47,921 nucleotides of DNA from JAVBMB01 sp031552995 (GCA_031552995.1 JAVBMB010000002.1:1-47921); one strand, 5' to 3'; shown: positions 7,912-15,654, counted from the stretch's first letter. Made by a program: numbers and translations. Notes: a model not told the origin generated them from the letters alone.

Positions 7912-8742
7912 TTACACATCCTCGCCGGGCGGGTTGCCGGTGCGCAGCGGAAGGGGATTTTTTTCAACAAGCTCAACTGTAAAGGCTTTTCCGGCGGCGA
8001 GCATACCGGCATTTTCCAGCGATTTACGCGACAGCGAATTGTAATACCAGCACCCTGCTATCGGCCTTAGGCCGCGCTTAAAGCACAGCTCTTTAAGGTG
8101 CCACAGCATCAGCGCGGCGACGCCCTTTCGGCGGTGGGGCATAGCGGTTATCATGCCTATTGACGCGCAGTCCGCGCTTATCCGTCCCGGCTCGATTATG
8201 CCGCAGCCGAGCAGTTCGCCGCCGCTTTCCAGAAGAAATATCATATTTTGCAGCACATATTCAGCAGGCCTGTCAAAAAAATCACCCGTCGCGGCAATGA
8301 CGGAATCAATGTCGCCCTCTTCGGCCGGACGGAATGCCGGGCGTTCAAAAGGAGAAGACGGCTTCGGCACGGCAGCGCCGTCAATAAACAGGCAGGCGTT
8401 GCGAGTGGTAATATGGCACTCCCACTCGGCGATAAGCGAGCAAAACAGCGGGTCGTTTGTCAGCACAAGGGCGCGCGATATGCCGTACTCGGCCACGGCG
8501 CATTCCAGAATATCCGGCGCGTGGCGGTAGTGCGGCGGCGCGATAAAAAACGCAACCAGTCTGTCGCCGTCCAGGCCGACATACCCGGCTATGTCATCGC
8601 CGCGGCGCACGGCGATATGTCTGGCGCCGAGTACCTCGCCCTCGAAATACGAATCCCACGGCGAAGACAGGCTTGCGGCATGCCGCGTTATAAGCGGCAT
8701 AACGATGTCAAGAGCGGCGTCCGCGAACGTGAAGCGCTGCAA
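7912..8742 (-). CDS. two-part GNAT family acetyltransferase
   Basis: 276 residues. The C-terminal 140 residues hold a standard GNAT fold: IGMITAMPHRRKGVAALML (acetyl-CoA motif RRKGVA) and YNSLSRKSLENAGML. The N-terminal 130 residues look like a degenerate acetyltransferase-like half (IAGYVGLDGDRLVAFFIAP) without a clear CoA-binding motif. Such tandem GNATs are common in Firmicutes, often with unknown substrate. Ribosome binding is GGGGGTG a few bases before ATG 8742. It is the first gene of the acetyltransferase pair. Confidence 0.8.
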   Translation of the reverse strand: MQRFTFADAALDIVMPLITRHAASLSSPWDSYFEGEVLGARHIAVRRGDDIAGYVGLDGDRLVAFFIAPPHYRHAPDILECAVAEYGISRALVLTNDPLFCSLIAEWECHITTRNACLFIDGAAVPKPSSPFERPAFRPAEEGDIDSVIAATGDFFDRPAEYVLQNMIFLLESGGELLGCGIIEPGRISADCASIGMITAMPHRRKGVAALMLWHLKELCFKRGLRPIAGCWYYNSLSRKSLENAGMLAAGKAFTVELVEKNPLPLRTGNPPGEDV

Positions 8743-8825
8743 TTTATCACCCCCAGGCTGATTTTGCGCGGCATTACCTTATATATAACAGCAGCTGCCG
8801 CCGGCCTGATTGTATCAATAATTGC

Positions 8826-8872
8826 GGCAAAGCGCAAGCCGGTACAGGCATACACGGCCGGCGCTTTGCCGA
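8826..8872 (-). terminator. long hairpin behind the tyrosine phenol-lyase-like gene
   Basis: On the minus strand CGGCAAAGCGC pairs with GCGCTTTGCCG across a 25-base loop that can itself close with CCGG/CCGG. It starts about 20 bases past the stop at 8895. The following sequence (CAATTATTG) is only weakly T-rich, so termination strength is uncertain. Confidence 0.5.
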
Positions 8873-8894
8873 ATATATCACAAGAGAGGGACAC

Positions 8895-10364
8895 TCACAG
8901 GCCGTTCGGCATATCCTGCAGGAACTTTTCGGCAAGCTGCTGCTGCCATGTGCCGACCTGCGTCAGCTTGCCAAGGAAGAAGCGAAGCACCTCGGGCTCC
9001 TCGGTGAAGGTCAGGCCGCCGATCATATGGCGGTTCCTGTGCAGCCACGCCACGCGGTCGGCCGCGAACTTGATTTGGCTTAGCGTGAACACCCGCTTGG
9101 GCAGCGCAAGGCGCACAAGCTCCATCTTGGCAAAATGCTCGCTGCCGTCGGGGTTGCGCTGCTCGGACAGCGTACCGCGCTCCATCCCCCGCACGCCGCT
9201 GACGATGAACAGCGCCGAGGCGAGCGCGCCCGCCGGATACTGGTCCTGCGGGATGTGAGGCACAAAGCGCATGGCGTCGATATGGCAGCCGAGGCCGCCG
9301 GCCGGGCGGACGACCGGCACGCCGAGTTTTTCCAGCTCGTCGCTCATCGCCTGTACGAATATCGGCGTCTGCGAGATAACATCGAGGTCGAGCGTCTCGT
9401 TAATGCCGATATTCAGAGCCTCCATCTCGCGCACAGACATGCCGCCGTATGTCAGGAATCCCTCGTACTTCGGCACAAGCACGCGCATCTTTGCGGCCAG
9501 CGTCTCGTCGGATGTGCATATGCCGCCGCCCTTGGCGCAGCCTAGCTTGCGCGCCGAGAAGTATATGACGTCGAACAGCGACCCGATTTCGCGTACGATG
9601 TCGGCGGTATCGCGCCCGAAGCATTCCGCCTCGCGCGTTTTGATAAAGAACAGGTTGTCGGCCAGCAGGCTTGCGTCAAGCACGGTTGTCAGCCCCTGTT
9701 CGCGGCAGAAAGCCGCGACCTCCCTCATCGACCGCAGCGAGACAGGCTGGCCGCCTATCAGGTTCGTGCCGGCCTCGATGCGCACAAACGATATATTGTT
9801 TTTGCCGGCCTCTGAGACGGCGCAGCGCAGCGCGTCCATGTCGACATCGCCCTTAAACGGGTCCTCCCACATGGCGTCAAGCGCGGACTCGCGCACGACC
9901 TCGACGACCTCGCCGCCGTTTGAGGTGATGTGCGCCTTGGCTGTTGTAAAGTGGTAGTTCATTATTGCCACGCTGCCCGGCGTCACAAGTGTCTGCGAAA
10001 TGATATTTTCGCACGCGCGGCCCTGATGCGCGGGCAGGAAGTATTTTTTGCTGAAGAACTCGCGCAGTGTCGCCTCAAGGCGGAAAAATGTCTCCGACCC
10101 GGCATAGCTGTCGTCGGCCTGCATCATCGCGGCAAGCTGCATGTCGCTCATCGCGTTCGTGCCGCTGTCGGTAAGCATGTCAAGGAAGACATCGCTGTTG
10201 CGCAGCAGGAATGTGTTGTTGCCCGCCTGCTGAATGGCCTCCAGCCTGCGCTGCACGGGGGCGAGGCTGAGCTTTTGCACGATGCGCGCCTTGTGCATTT
10301 CCAGCGGGATGTTTTCGCCGGAGAACAGTGTGATTTTTGACGGGATGCCGTTTGTGGTTTTCAT
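8895..10364 (-). CDS. beta-eliminating lyase, tyrosine phenol-lyase-like
   Basis: 489 residues from ATG 10364, preceded by GGAGGAAA. A PLP fold-type I lyase of the tryptophanase/tyrosine phenol-lyase family: LLRNSDVFLDMLTDSGTNAM, DSYAGSETF (active-site Tyr, about 87), PAHQGR, and SARKLG with the PLP lysine at about 273. Automatic annotation would probably say tryptophanase. However, two residues known to contact the phenol ring in tyrosine phenol-lyase are present: Thr at HFTT (about 140, Thr124 in Citrobacter) and Arg in GMERG (about 396, Arg381). Tryptophanases have Asp and Ile there. The reaction would be tyrosine to phenol, pyruvate and ammonia, which is reversible. The N-terminus is 20-30 residues longer than in the enterobacterial enzymes. 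It is controlled by an upstream T-box leader. Confidence 0.8.
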   Translation of the reverse strand: MKTTNGIPSKITLFSGENIPLEMHKARIVQKLSLAPVQRRLEAIQQAGNNTFLLRNSDVFLDMLTDSGTNAMSDMQLAAMMQADDSYAGSETFFRLEATLREFFSKKYFLPAHQGRACENIISQTLVTPGSVAIMNYHFTTAKAHITSNGGEVVEVVRESALDAMWEDPFKGDVDMDALRCAVSEAGKNNISFVRIEAGTNLIGGQPVSLRSMREVAAFCREQGLTTVLDASLLADNLFFIKTREAECFGRDTADIVREIGSLFDVIYFSARKLGCAKGGGICTSDETLAAKMRVLVPKYEGFLTYGGMSVREMEALNIGINETLDLDVISQTPIFVQAMSDELEKLGVPVVRPAGGLGCHIDAMRFVPHIPQDQYPAGALASALFIVSGVRGMERGTLSEQRNPDGSEHFAKMELVRLALPKRVFTLSQIKFAADRVAWLHRNRHMIGGLTFTEEPEVLRFFLGKLTQVGTWQQQLAEKFLQDMPNGL

Positions 10365-10420
10365 AATTTTTCCTCCATTCGTTTTGTTGTTGGAGGACAG
10401 GCGCCCACGGAAGGGGGAAT

Positions 10421-10716
10421 AAAAAACGCCCTCATCCACATGGACAAATAACTGTCCAAGGGACGAAAGCGAAACTTCCGCGGTACCACCCTTATTACGG
10501 CAAAGCCGTCACTCATTCAGGTCCAACAACCCCAGCCCTGTAACGGGGGCAACCGTGCCTGCCTGACGCCTCAGCGTTTCAGCCGGCCAGCTCGGGAGTG
10601 TATTTACACGCTGTGTCACGGCTTCTGCTCGCACCACCCGCAGAATCTCTGGTTGCCCGTCACCGGGCTGCCGGCTTGACAGCGCTTTTCTCTCCGTCAG
10701 CGCTTTTTGATATTGG
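10421..10716 (-). promoter_or_regulatory. T-box leader, probable tyrosine specifier
   Basis: On the minus strand, upstream of the lyase. Seen: the T-box AAGGGTGGTACCGCGG (10491-10476), the distal-loop type sequence GGGTGGTGCGAGC, an upstream AGAGA, and a closing helix AGCCGGC/GCCGGCT. A terminator with an inner GGACA/TGTCC hairpin ends in GAGGGCG and TTTTTT (10426-10421). The specifier is read from the pattern known for glyQS (GGC-A-five bases-GAG): here TAC-A-CTCCC-GAG at about 10589-10578, meaning a Tyr codon. T-boxes bind uncharged tRNA and let transcription through when that amino acid is scarce. The T-box call is firm; the specifier is less so. Confidence 0.9.
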
Positions 10717-10720
10717 GGTC

Positions 10721-10749
10721 ATTATAACGCCGTGATTTGGCGCTGTCAA
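10721..10749 (-). promoter_or_regulatory. consensus promoter of the T-box/lyase transcript
   Basis: On the minus strand: TTGACA (10749-10744), exactly 17 bases, TATAAT (10726-10721). A perfect sigma-A consensus, so transcription should start often and control should rest on the T-box. Confidence 0.85.
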
Positions 10750-10770
10750 GATGTTTTTTTGTTTTTTTTG

Positions 10771-10779
10771 TGATATAAT
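10771..10779 (+). promoter_or_regulatory. extended -10 promoter of ruvX
   Basis: TGATATAAT is an extended -10 element (TGnTATAAT) lying 36 bases before ATG 10816 and divergent from the T-box promoter. There is no good -35, only a T-rich tract. Confidence 0.6.
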
Positions 10780-10815
10780 CCGTGTAAATGACGGAAGTAT
10801 CACGGAGGAATACAC

Positions 10816-11238
10816 ATGAAAATCATGGCGATTGACTACGGCGACGCGCGCACCGGCGTCGCGTTTTCCGACCCCGGCGGCACGCTGGCTGGATACCGCC
10901 TGACAATACATCAGGGCTCGTGGGGCCCCCTTACCGAGGAGATAAAAAAGCTGTACATCGCCGAAAACGCGCAGCGCGCCGTGCTTGGGCTGCCGAAAAA
11001 TATGGACGGCAGCGAGGGGCCGCGCGCGCTCAAGACGCGGCAGTTCGGCGACGCGCTTGCCAAGAAGCTGGGTGTAGATATCGTATATTGGGATGAGCGC
11101 GGCAGCTCGGTTACGGCAGGGCGCGCGCTTAGCGATATGGGGCAAAAGCGCGGCAGGCAGCGCGCGAAAATCGACGCGGTGGCGGCGGCGGTTATTCTGC
11201 AAAACTATCTGGATTTTTTAAACCGCGGAGCAAGGTAG
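10816..11238 (+). CDS. ruvX: RuvX/YqgF family putative pre-16S rRNA nuclease or Holliday junction resolvase
   Basis: 140 residues, the usual length. RNase H-like fold with MAIDYGDARTGVAFSDP at the N-terminus (first catalytic Asp), AVLGLPKNMDGSEGPRA in the middle, IVYWDERGSSVTA with the second acidic residue, and KIDAVAAAVILQNYLD at the C-terminus carrying the last Asp. Known of the family: YqgF trims the 16S rRNA 5' end in E. coli and has been proposed as a resolvase. ATG 10816 follows CGGAGG. It stands alone, between the divergent T-box unit and convergent permease genes, unlike the common alaS-ruvX pairing. Confidence 0.88.
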   Translation: MKIMAIDYGDARTGVAFSDPGGTLAGYRLTIHQGSWGPLTEEIKKLYIAENAQRAVLGLPKNMDGSEGPRALKTRQFGDALAKKLGVDIVYWDERGSSVTAGRALSDMGQKRGRQRAKIDAVAAAVILQNYLDFLNRGAR

Positions 11239-11247
11239 CCCGGCGCG

Positions 11248-11616
11248 TCAGCCGCGCGTTTTACGCTTGGCAAACAGCTCCTTGACGCCGACAATCAGGA
11301 ACAGCACACCAAAAACGCGGCGGAAAACCGTATCGTCAAGCGAGCGGGTGAGCATGGCGGACGCAAACGCGCAGACGCTGCCGCACAGCGCCGCGATCAG
11401 GCCGCCTTTTACTTCGATAAGCCGGTTTTTTATGTGCCCGGCAAGCGCCGGGGGGGCCGAGGCCAAAAAATACAGCAGATTTATTCCCTGCGCCGCGGCC
11501 TGACTGACGCCGCCAAGCGCCGTAAGATACAGCACAAGCAGCGTGCCGCCGCCAATCCCGGCGCCGGTAAGCACACCGGTGGCCAGCCCGGCGAGGCAGG
11601 CGATGATAAAGCTCAT
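11248..11616 (-). CDS. half-size TSUP (TauE/SafE-like) permease, second gene
   Basis: 122 residues with about four membrane segments. The start, MSFIIACLAGLATGVLTGAG, and GIGGGTLLVLYL are typical of one half of a sulfite-exporter TauE/SafE transporter. The full-size family is 240-270 residues with two such halves. Here the halves are separate genes: this ATG overlaps the stop of the upstream half by 4 bases (ATGA type), which suggests coupled synthesis and heteromer formation. The substrate is unknown (sulfoacetate, sulfite and other organosulfur anions are known for the family). It ends 9 bases from the convergent ruvX. Confidence 0.82.
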   Translation of the reverse strand: MSFIIACLAGLATGVLTGAGIGGGTLLVLYLTALGGVSQAAAQGINLLYFLASAPPALAGHIKNRLIEVKGGLIAALCGSVCAFASAMLTRSLDDTVFRRVFGVLFLIVGVKELFAKRKTRG

Positions 11617-11972
11617 TTAAACAGCACCGCCCTTATGCCGCCGATAATAAGCACCGCGCCAAACAGCCGCCTCAGCCACAGCACAGGCATGTCGCGGAAA
11701 TATTTTCCGGCGATGATTCCGCCGGCCAGCCCGCCGATGAGGTACGGCAGCGCCTGCATAAAATCCAGCCTGCCGCAGATGAAGTATACTGCGGCCGACA
11801 CGGCCGATATCGGCAGCATGATGAAAACCGATGTCGCGAACGCCCGCTTGTCGTCCGTGCGCACAAAGCCCAGCAGCAGCGGAACGAGCACAACGCCGCC
11901 GCCGGCGCCCAGCGCGCCGTTTATTATCCCCGCGGCAGCGCCCGAAAGGGCGTATTTTATTTTGCTTTGCAC
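11613..11972 (-). CDS. half-size TSUP (TauE/SafE-like) permease, first gene
   Basis: 119 residues with about four membrane segments. Seen: AAAGIINGALGAGGGVVLVP, the glycine-rich repeat motif of TSUP proteins, and a C-terminal LRRLFGAVLIIGGIRAVL. It mirrors the second half gene (GAGGGVVLV against GIGGGTLLV; RRLFGAVLII against RRVFGVLFLI), as expected for the two halves of the duplicated family. It lies 71 bases behind nnrD on the same strand and may share its transcript. No frameshift is needed to explain the split: each half has its own start and stop. Confidence 0.82.
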   Translation of the reverse strand: MQSKIKYALSGAAAGIINGALGAGGGVVLVPLLLGFVRTDDKRAFATSVFIMLPISAVSAAVYFICGRLDFMQALPYLIGGLAGGIIAGKYFRDMPVLWLRRLFGAVLIIGGIRAVLFK

Positions 11973-12043
11973 GCCATCACCCCGCGTTCAGCCTTTGCGC
12001 CGCAAAAGCCGGCGCACGGTTATTTTTGGCGGAAAGCGCGCGA

Positions 12044-12916
12044 TTATTCGCCGGATACCTGCGTAAACGCCTCGGGCAGGCGCTCGATGACGTCGCGCGG
12101 CGTCATGGCGTATGCGCCCAAATCCCGCCGGGCAAGCGCGCCCGCCAGGCTGTGCAGATACACACCGCAGGCCGCGGCCTCGAACGCCGGCGCGTTCTGC
12201 GCCAGCAGGCCGCCGATGAGCCCGGCGAGGACATCGCCGCTGCCGCCTTTGCCAAGACCGGTGTTGTCGCGGATGTTGACCATCGCGCGCCCGTCCGGCG
12301 CGGCGATGAAGCTGGCCGGGCCCTTAAGGACGACGGTGACGCCGCGGCGCACGGCAAAATCCGATGCCGCTTTAAGCGGAGATGCCGCAATCTCGCCCGT
12401 GCCAAGGCCGCTGAGGCGAGACAGCTCGACGATGTGAGGCGTGATTATCGTATCCGGCGCAAAGCGAATGTCCGGCATCCGGGCGATGATGTTCAGCGCG
12501 TCGGCGTCGAGAACAAGCGGCGAGCCGCAGCCCGTCATGCCGCGCACAAGCTCGCGCGTGTCGTCGTCAATGCCAAGCCCGGGGCCGATGACAACAGCCG
12601 TGGCGCGCGCCGCTTCGGCGGCCAGCACAGGAAGCGCGCCGCTTGAAATACCTCCGCCGCTGCCGGTTGGCATCGGCGCTTGCGTGCATTCGGGTGAGTT
12701 TGCGGCAACGGCGGCCAGCACCGAACCCACCGACGCCGCGCGAACGAGCCCAACGCCGCTTCGCGAGGCCGCCATGCAGCACAGCGCGGCGGCGCCCGGC
12801 ATGCTTGCGCTGCCGCTGACGCACAGCAGCCGGCCGAAATCCCATTTCGCGCCGCCGGGGCGGCGTTTGGGCAGCAGAGTTTTTGCCAGGGCTATGTCCA
12901 TTACGGCTGCTGTCAT
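12044..12916 (-). CDS. nnrD: ADP/ATP-dependent NAD(P)H-hydrate dehydratase
   Basis: 290 residues from ATG 12916 with GGAGGG 6 bases upstream; an in-frame extension to 12973 has no binding site. It is the ribokinase-like C-terminal domain of YjeF: RRPGGAKWDFGRLLCVSGS, VVIGPGLG near the middle, LVLDADALN, TPHIVELSRL, and NTGLGKGGSGDVLAGLIGGL with the catalytic Asp of GSGD. It converts S-NADHX back to NADH, using ADP in most bacteria. The NnrE epimerase domain that is often fused at the N-terminus is absent here and must be elsewhere or missing. It is the first gene of a likely operon with the two TSUP halves. Confidence 0.88.
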   Translation of the reverse strand: MTAAVMDIALAKTLLPKRRPGGAKWDFGRLLCVSGSASMPGAAALCCMAASRSGVGLVRAASVGSVLAAVAANSPECTQAPMPTGSGGGISSGALPVLAAEAARATAVVIGPGLGIDDDTRELVRGMTGCGSPLVLDADALNIIARMPDIRFAPDTIITPHIVELSRLSGLGTGEIAASPLKAASDFAVRRGVTVVLKGPASFIAAPDGRAMVNIRDNTGLGKGGSGDVLAGLIGGLLAQNAPAFEAAACGVYLHSLAGALARRDLGAYAMTPRDVIERLPEAFTQVSGE

Positions 12917-13193
12917 ATGGTCCCTCCATGAACTAATGTTATATTTTGTGCCTTGAAGGCGCGAGGTATACAATATCTCGTATCTTGAACTTTTTATGTG
13001 TTTTGCATATAATGATTATGGCATATACAGCGGTTTTTTACAATATTTCTTAGAAAAAGCTTGACCTGACAAGCCGGGTGTGTTAGTATGATGTTACCTG
13101 TCAGGTCTTTTTTTTATGTCCTGTTCAGGGAGGCATTCTGGCCGTGCAAATATCCGGTACAAGTGCGGCTAATTTATGAAGGAGGCGCCGAAA
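12917..13193. promoter_or_regulatory. divergent spacer with rpmG promoter
   Basis: 277 bases between nnrD (minus) and rpmG (plus). On the plus strand TTGACC (13061-13066), 17 bases, TAGTAT (13084-13089) is a good candidate promoter for the rpmG-secE-nusG-rplK-rplA genes, giving a leader of about 100 bases. The sequence CCTGACAAG..CTGTCAGG around 13064-13106 could pair as a small hairpin over the start of the transcript. I see no gene. Confidence 0.55.
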
Positions 13194-13343
13194 ATGCGTG
13201 TGAAGATCACACTCGCCTGCACAGAGTGCAAGCAGAGAAACTACGACACGAAAAAGAACAAGAAGAACTCACCCGACCGTCTGGAGATGAACAAATACTG
13301 CCGTTTCTGCAGGAAGCACACACTCCACCGCGAGACCAAGTAA
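13194..13343 (+). CDS. rpmG: 50S ribosomal protein L33
   Basis: 49 residues beginning MRVKITLACTECKQRNY and ending YCRFCRKHTLHRETK. Two CxxC pairs (CTEC, CRFC) mark the zinc-binding form of L33. ATG 13194 follows GGAGGCG. It is first in the classical rpmG-secE-nusG cluster; the tRNA-Trp gene often found between rpmG and secE is absent. Confidence 0.95.
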   Translation: MRVKITLACTECKQRNYDTKKNKKNSPDRLEMNKYCRFCRKHTLHRETK

Positions 13344-13369
13344 GCAACAGGAAGAAAGAGGTGTAGCTT

Positions 13370-13720
13370 ATGTCGGAAAAGGATAACACGCGGATAGAAG
13401 ATCAGGAGCTTGAAAACGAGGCCCTCGCCGCCGGCGAAGCCGTGGCCGAGGCTGAAAAGAAAAGCGCTGTTCCCGCAAAAAAAGACAGTGATAAGGCGGT
13501 CAAAAAGGCAAACAAAAAGCCCGGGCTGGGCAGCCGCATAACCAAATGGTTCCGAGAGCTGCGTTCCGAGGCGAAAAAGGTCATTTGGCCGACAAGAAAG
13601 CAAGTTGTAAACAACACAATCGTCGTCATTGTCATGGTGATAATCGTCAGCGCGTTTGTCGCGCTTCTCGACACGACGTTTGGTTTCGCGCGCGATTTTC
13701 TCGCACGTATCGTCTCTTAA
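13370..13720 (+). CDS. secE: preprotein translocase subunit SecE
   Basis: 116 residues. The conserved part is the C-terminal 60: WFRELRSEAKKVIWPTRKQV, the amphipathic cytosolic helix, followed by one membrane segment NTIVVIVMVIIVSAFVALLD. SecE clamps SecY in the protein-conducting channel. The N-terminal 50 residues are a charged, Ala/Lys/Glu-rich low-complexity extension, longer than in Bacillus SecE (about 60 residues in total) and probably disordered. ATG 13370 follows GAGGTG, 26 bases behind rpmG. Confidence 0.93.
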   Translation: MSEKDNTRIEDQELENEALAAGEAVAEAEKKSAVPAKKDSDKAVKKANKKPGLGSRITKWFRELRSEAKKVIWPTRKQVVNNTIVVIVMVIIVSAFVALLDTTFGFARDFLARIVS

Positions 13721-13732
13721 AAGGGGTATGTG

Positions 13733-14260
13733 ATGCCTGAGGAAGGAAAATGGTATGTGGTTCACACATATTCCGGTTACGAGAATAAAGTTGCGGCCAC
13801 CATACAGAAAACCGTCGAAAACCGCCACCTCGAAGAGCTGATCTTCGATATCCGCGTGCCTATGGAGACGGTTCAGGAGGTCAAGGACGACAACACAATT
13901 AAAGAGGTCGAGCGCAAGCTCTTCCCCGGCTATGTGCTGATAAAGATGCACATGACGGACGACAGCTGGTATGTCGTGCGCAACACGCGCGGCGTAACAA
14001 GCTTTGTCGGCCCGGGCAGCAAGCCTGTGGCGCTGACCGAAGAGGAAGTCGCCGCGCTGGGAGTCGAGAAGATTGAAATCAAGCTGTCGTACCAGGTCGG
14101 AGACAGCGTGAAGGTCATCGACGGCCCGCTTGAGGGTTTTATCGGCGTCGTCGACGAAATCGACTTTGCCGGCAAGACCGTCAAGGTGACGGTGTCGATG
14201 TTCGGCAGGGAGACCCCGGTCGAGCTGAGGTTCGGCCAAGTTGCTTCTTTGGGCAACTGA
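13733..14260 (+). CDS. nusG: transcription termination/antitermination protein NusG
   Basis: 175 residues. N-terminal NGN domain KWYVVHTYSGYENKVA followed by KLFPGYVLIKMHM and VRNTRGVTSFVGPGSKP; C-terminal KOW domain GDSVKVIDGPLEGFIGVVDE. It binds RNA polymerase, affects pausing and couples to NusE or Rho. A GTG codon directly upstream (13730) is in frame and could also serve as start; I chose ATG 13733 for its spacing from AAAAGGGG. It is separated from secE by 12 bases. Confidence 0.95.
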   Translation: MPEEGKWYVVHTYSGYENKVAATIQKTVENRHLEELIFDIRVPMETVQEVKDDNTIKEVERKLFPGYVLIKMHMTDDSWYVVRNTRGVTSFVGPGSKPVALTEEEVAALGVEKIEIKLSYQVGDSVKVIDGPLEGFIGVVDEIDFAGKTVKVTVSMFGRETPVELRFGQVASLGN

Positions 14261-14379
14261 AAAGTCGCGTATGCCCGCGAAGCGGGCTATAAAAGTCCAC
14301 AGCCGGCGCTACCGCACCGGCGCGACGTGGGAGAGTATGAAAGACTACTCATTTTACCACAATTTTGGAGGTTAGAAAA
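14261..14379 (+). promoter_or_regulatory. rplK leader with hairpins
   Basis: 119 bases before rplK. GCCCGC-GAA-GCGGGC (about 14273-14287) forms a tight hairpin followed by TATAAAA. Further down, GAGTA/TACTC (14333-14350) forms a second hairpin before the TTTGGAGG ribosome binding site. The position suits attenuation or autoregulation by L1 or L11, but I could not match it to a named leader family. Confidence 0.4.
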
Positions 14380-14805
14380 ATGGCACAGAAAATTACAGGA
14401 ATGATTAAGCTTCAAATCCCGGCCGGCAAAGCCACCCCGGCGCCCCCTGTAGGCCCGGCTCTCGGCCAGCACGGCGTCAACATCATGCAGTTCACGAAGG
14501 AGTTCAACGAGCGCACAAAAAATGAGGGCGACCTGATTATCCCGGTTGTCATCACGGTTTACGGCGACCGCAGCTTCTCGTTTATCACAAAGACACCTCC
14601 CGCCGCGGTGCTCATCAAAAAAGCGTGCGGCCTGGCAAAGGCATCTGGCGTGCCGAACAAGACGAAGGTCGCCAAGCTTAGCAAGGCCGACCAGCGCAGG
14701 ATAGCCGAGCTGAAGATGCCCGACCTCAACGCCGCAAGCATCGAAGCCGCTATGAGCATGGTCGCCGGCACAGCCCGCAGCATGGGCATAACTGTAGAGG
14801 AATAG
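14380..14805 (+). CDS. rplK: 50S ribosomal protein L11
   Basis: 141 residues: MAQKITGMIKLQIPAGKATP, then PPVGPALGQHGVNIMQF (the conserved N-terminal signature) and SMVAGTARSMGITVEE at the end. It binds the GTPase-associated region of 23S rRNA. A TTG 15 bases upstream (14365) is in frame, but GGAGG lies over that codon and points to ATG 14380. Confidence 0.96.
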   Translation: MAQKITGMIKLQIPAGKATPAPPVGPALGQHGVNIMQFTKEFNERTKNEGDLIIPVVITVYGDRSFSFITKTPPAAVLIKKACGLAKASGVPNKTKVAKLSKADQRRIAELKMPDLNAASIEAAMSMVAGTARSMGITVEE

Positions 14806-14955
14806 TTTTTCGGCCCGCAAGGGCCTTTGGCCGGGGGACCCGGCCATACAGGCCGCCGCGGCGGCCGGCCGGTTTCGCCCCGGCCGAATGTGGGTGGATC
14901 ATGGGGCCCGCGCGCCCCGGGATATCCGAACAACCACTATAAGGAGGAAGAAAAC
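14806..14955 (+). other. GC-rich spacer with successive hairpins between rplK and rplA
   Basis: 150 bases. In order it can form GGCCC-GCAA-GGGCC followed by TTT, then GGCCGGGGGACCCGGCC, GGCCGCCGCGGCGGCC and GGGGCCCGCGCGCCCC, all in plus-strand RNA just before the rplA ribosome binding site AAGGAGG. The spacer between these two genes is normally short and plain. It could act as a partial terminator or a 3' stability element, or be an L1 binding region. Confidence 0.5.
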
Positions 14956-15654
14956 ATGCGCAAAGGTAAAAACTATATAGAGAGCACAAAAACATTTGAC
15001 AAAACAAAGCTGCATGACCCGCTCGAGGGCATCGAGACGATGCTGACGACGGCGAAGGCCAAGTTCGACGAGACCGTCGAAATCCACGTCAAGCTGGGCG
15101 TAGACTCGCGCCATGCCGACCAGCAGGTGCGCGGCGCGCTTGTTCTGCCCAACGGCACCGGCAAAAAGGTGCGCGTACTCGTCTTCGCAAAGGGCGACAA
15201 GGCCAAGGAGGCCGAGGCCGCCGGAGCCGAGTATGTCGGCGCCGAGGACATGGTGCAGAAAATTACAGCCGAAAACTTTTTTGACTACGAGGTCGTCATC
15301 GCCACGCCCGATATGATGGGCGTCGTCGGACGCCTTGGCAAGATACTCGGCCCGAAGGGCCTTATGCCCAACCCGAAGGCCGGCACTGTGACGCCGAACG
15401 TCGCCCAGGCCATTGCGGACAGCAAGGCCGGACGCATCGAGTACAGGCTGGACAAGACGAACATAATCCACTGCCCGCTGGGCAAGGTTTCGTTCGGCTC
15501 CGAGAAGCTGCAGGAGAACTTTAACGCGCTGATGGCCGCTATCGTCAAGGCGAAGCCGGCTGCCGCAAAGGGCCAGTATGTGCGCTCGTGCGTCATAGCC
15601 TCCACAATGGGCCCCGGCGTCAAAATCAACCCCGCAAAGGTGATGGATCTGTAA
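14956..15654 (+). CDS. rplA: 50S ribosomal protein L1
   Basis: 232 residues, normal length. Starts MRKGKNYIESTKTFDKTK at ATG 14956 behind AAGGAGG. Seen: ETVEIHVKLGVDSRHADQQ and ILGPKGLMPNPKAGTVTPN, the L1 signature. It forms the L1 stalk at the tRNA exit site and in many bacteria represses its own operon by binding mRNA, which may involve the structured spacer upstream. Confidence 0.96.
   Translation: MRKGKNYIESTKTFDKTKLHDPLEGIETMLTTAKAKFDETVEIHVKLGVDSRHADQQVRGALVLPNGTGKKVRVLVFAKGDKAKEAEAAGAEYVGAEDMVQKITAENFFDYEVVIATPDMMGVVGRLGKILGPKGLMPNPKAGTVTPNVAQAIADSKAGRIEYRLDKTNIIHCPLGKVSFGSEKLQENFNALMAAIVKAKPAAAKGQYVRSCVIASTMGPGVKINPAKVMDL

Noticed and set aside
8895..10364. Naming the lyase tryptophanase (tnaA)
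   Set aside because: The residues at the ring-binding site and the tyrosine specifier of the leader fit tyrosine phenol-lyase better, although neither point is proven.
13344..13369. tRNA-Trp gene expected between rpmG and secE
   Set aside because: Only 26 bases separate the two genes.
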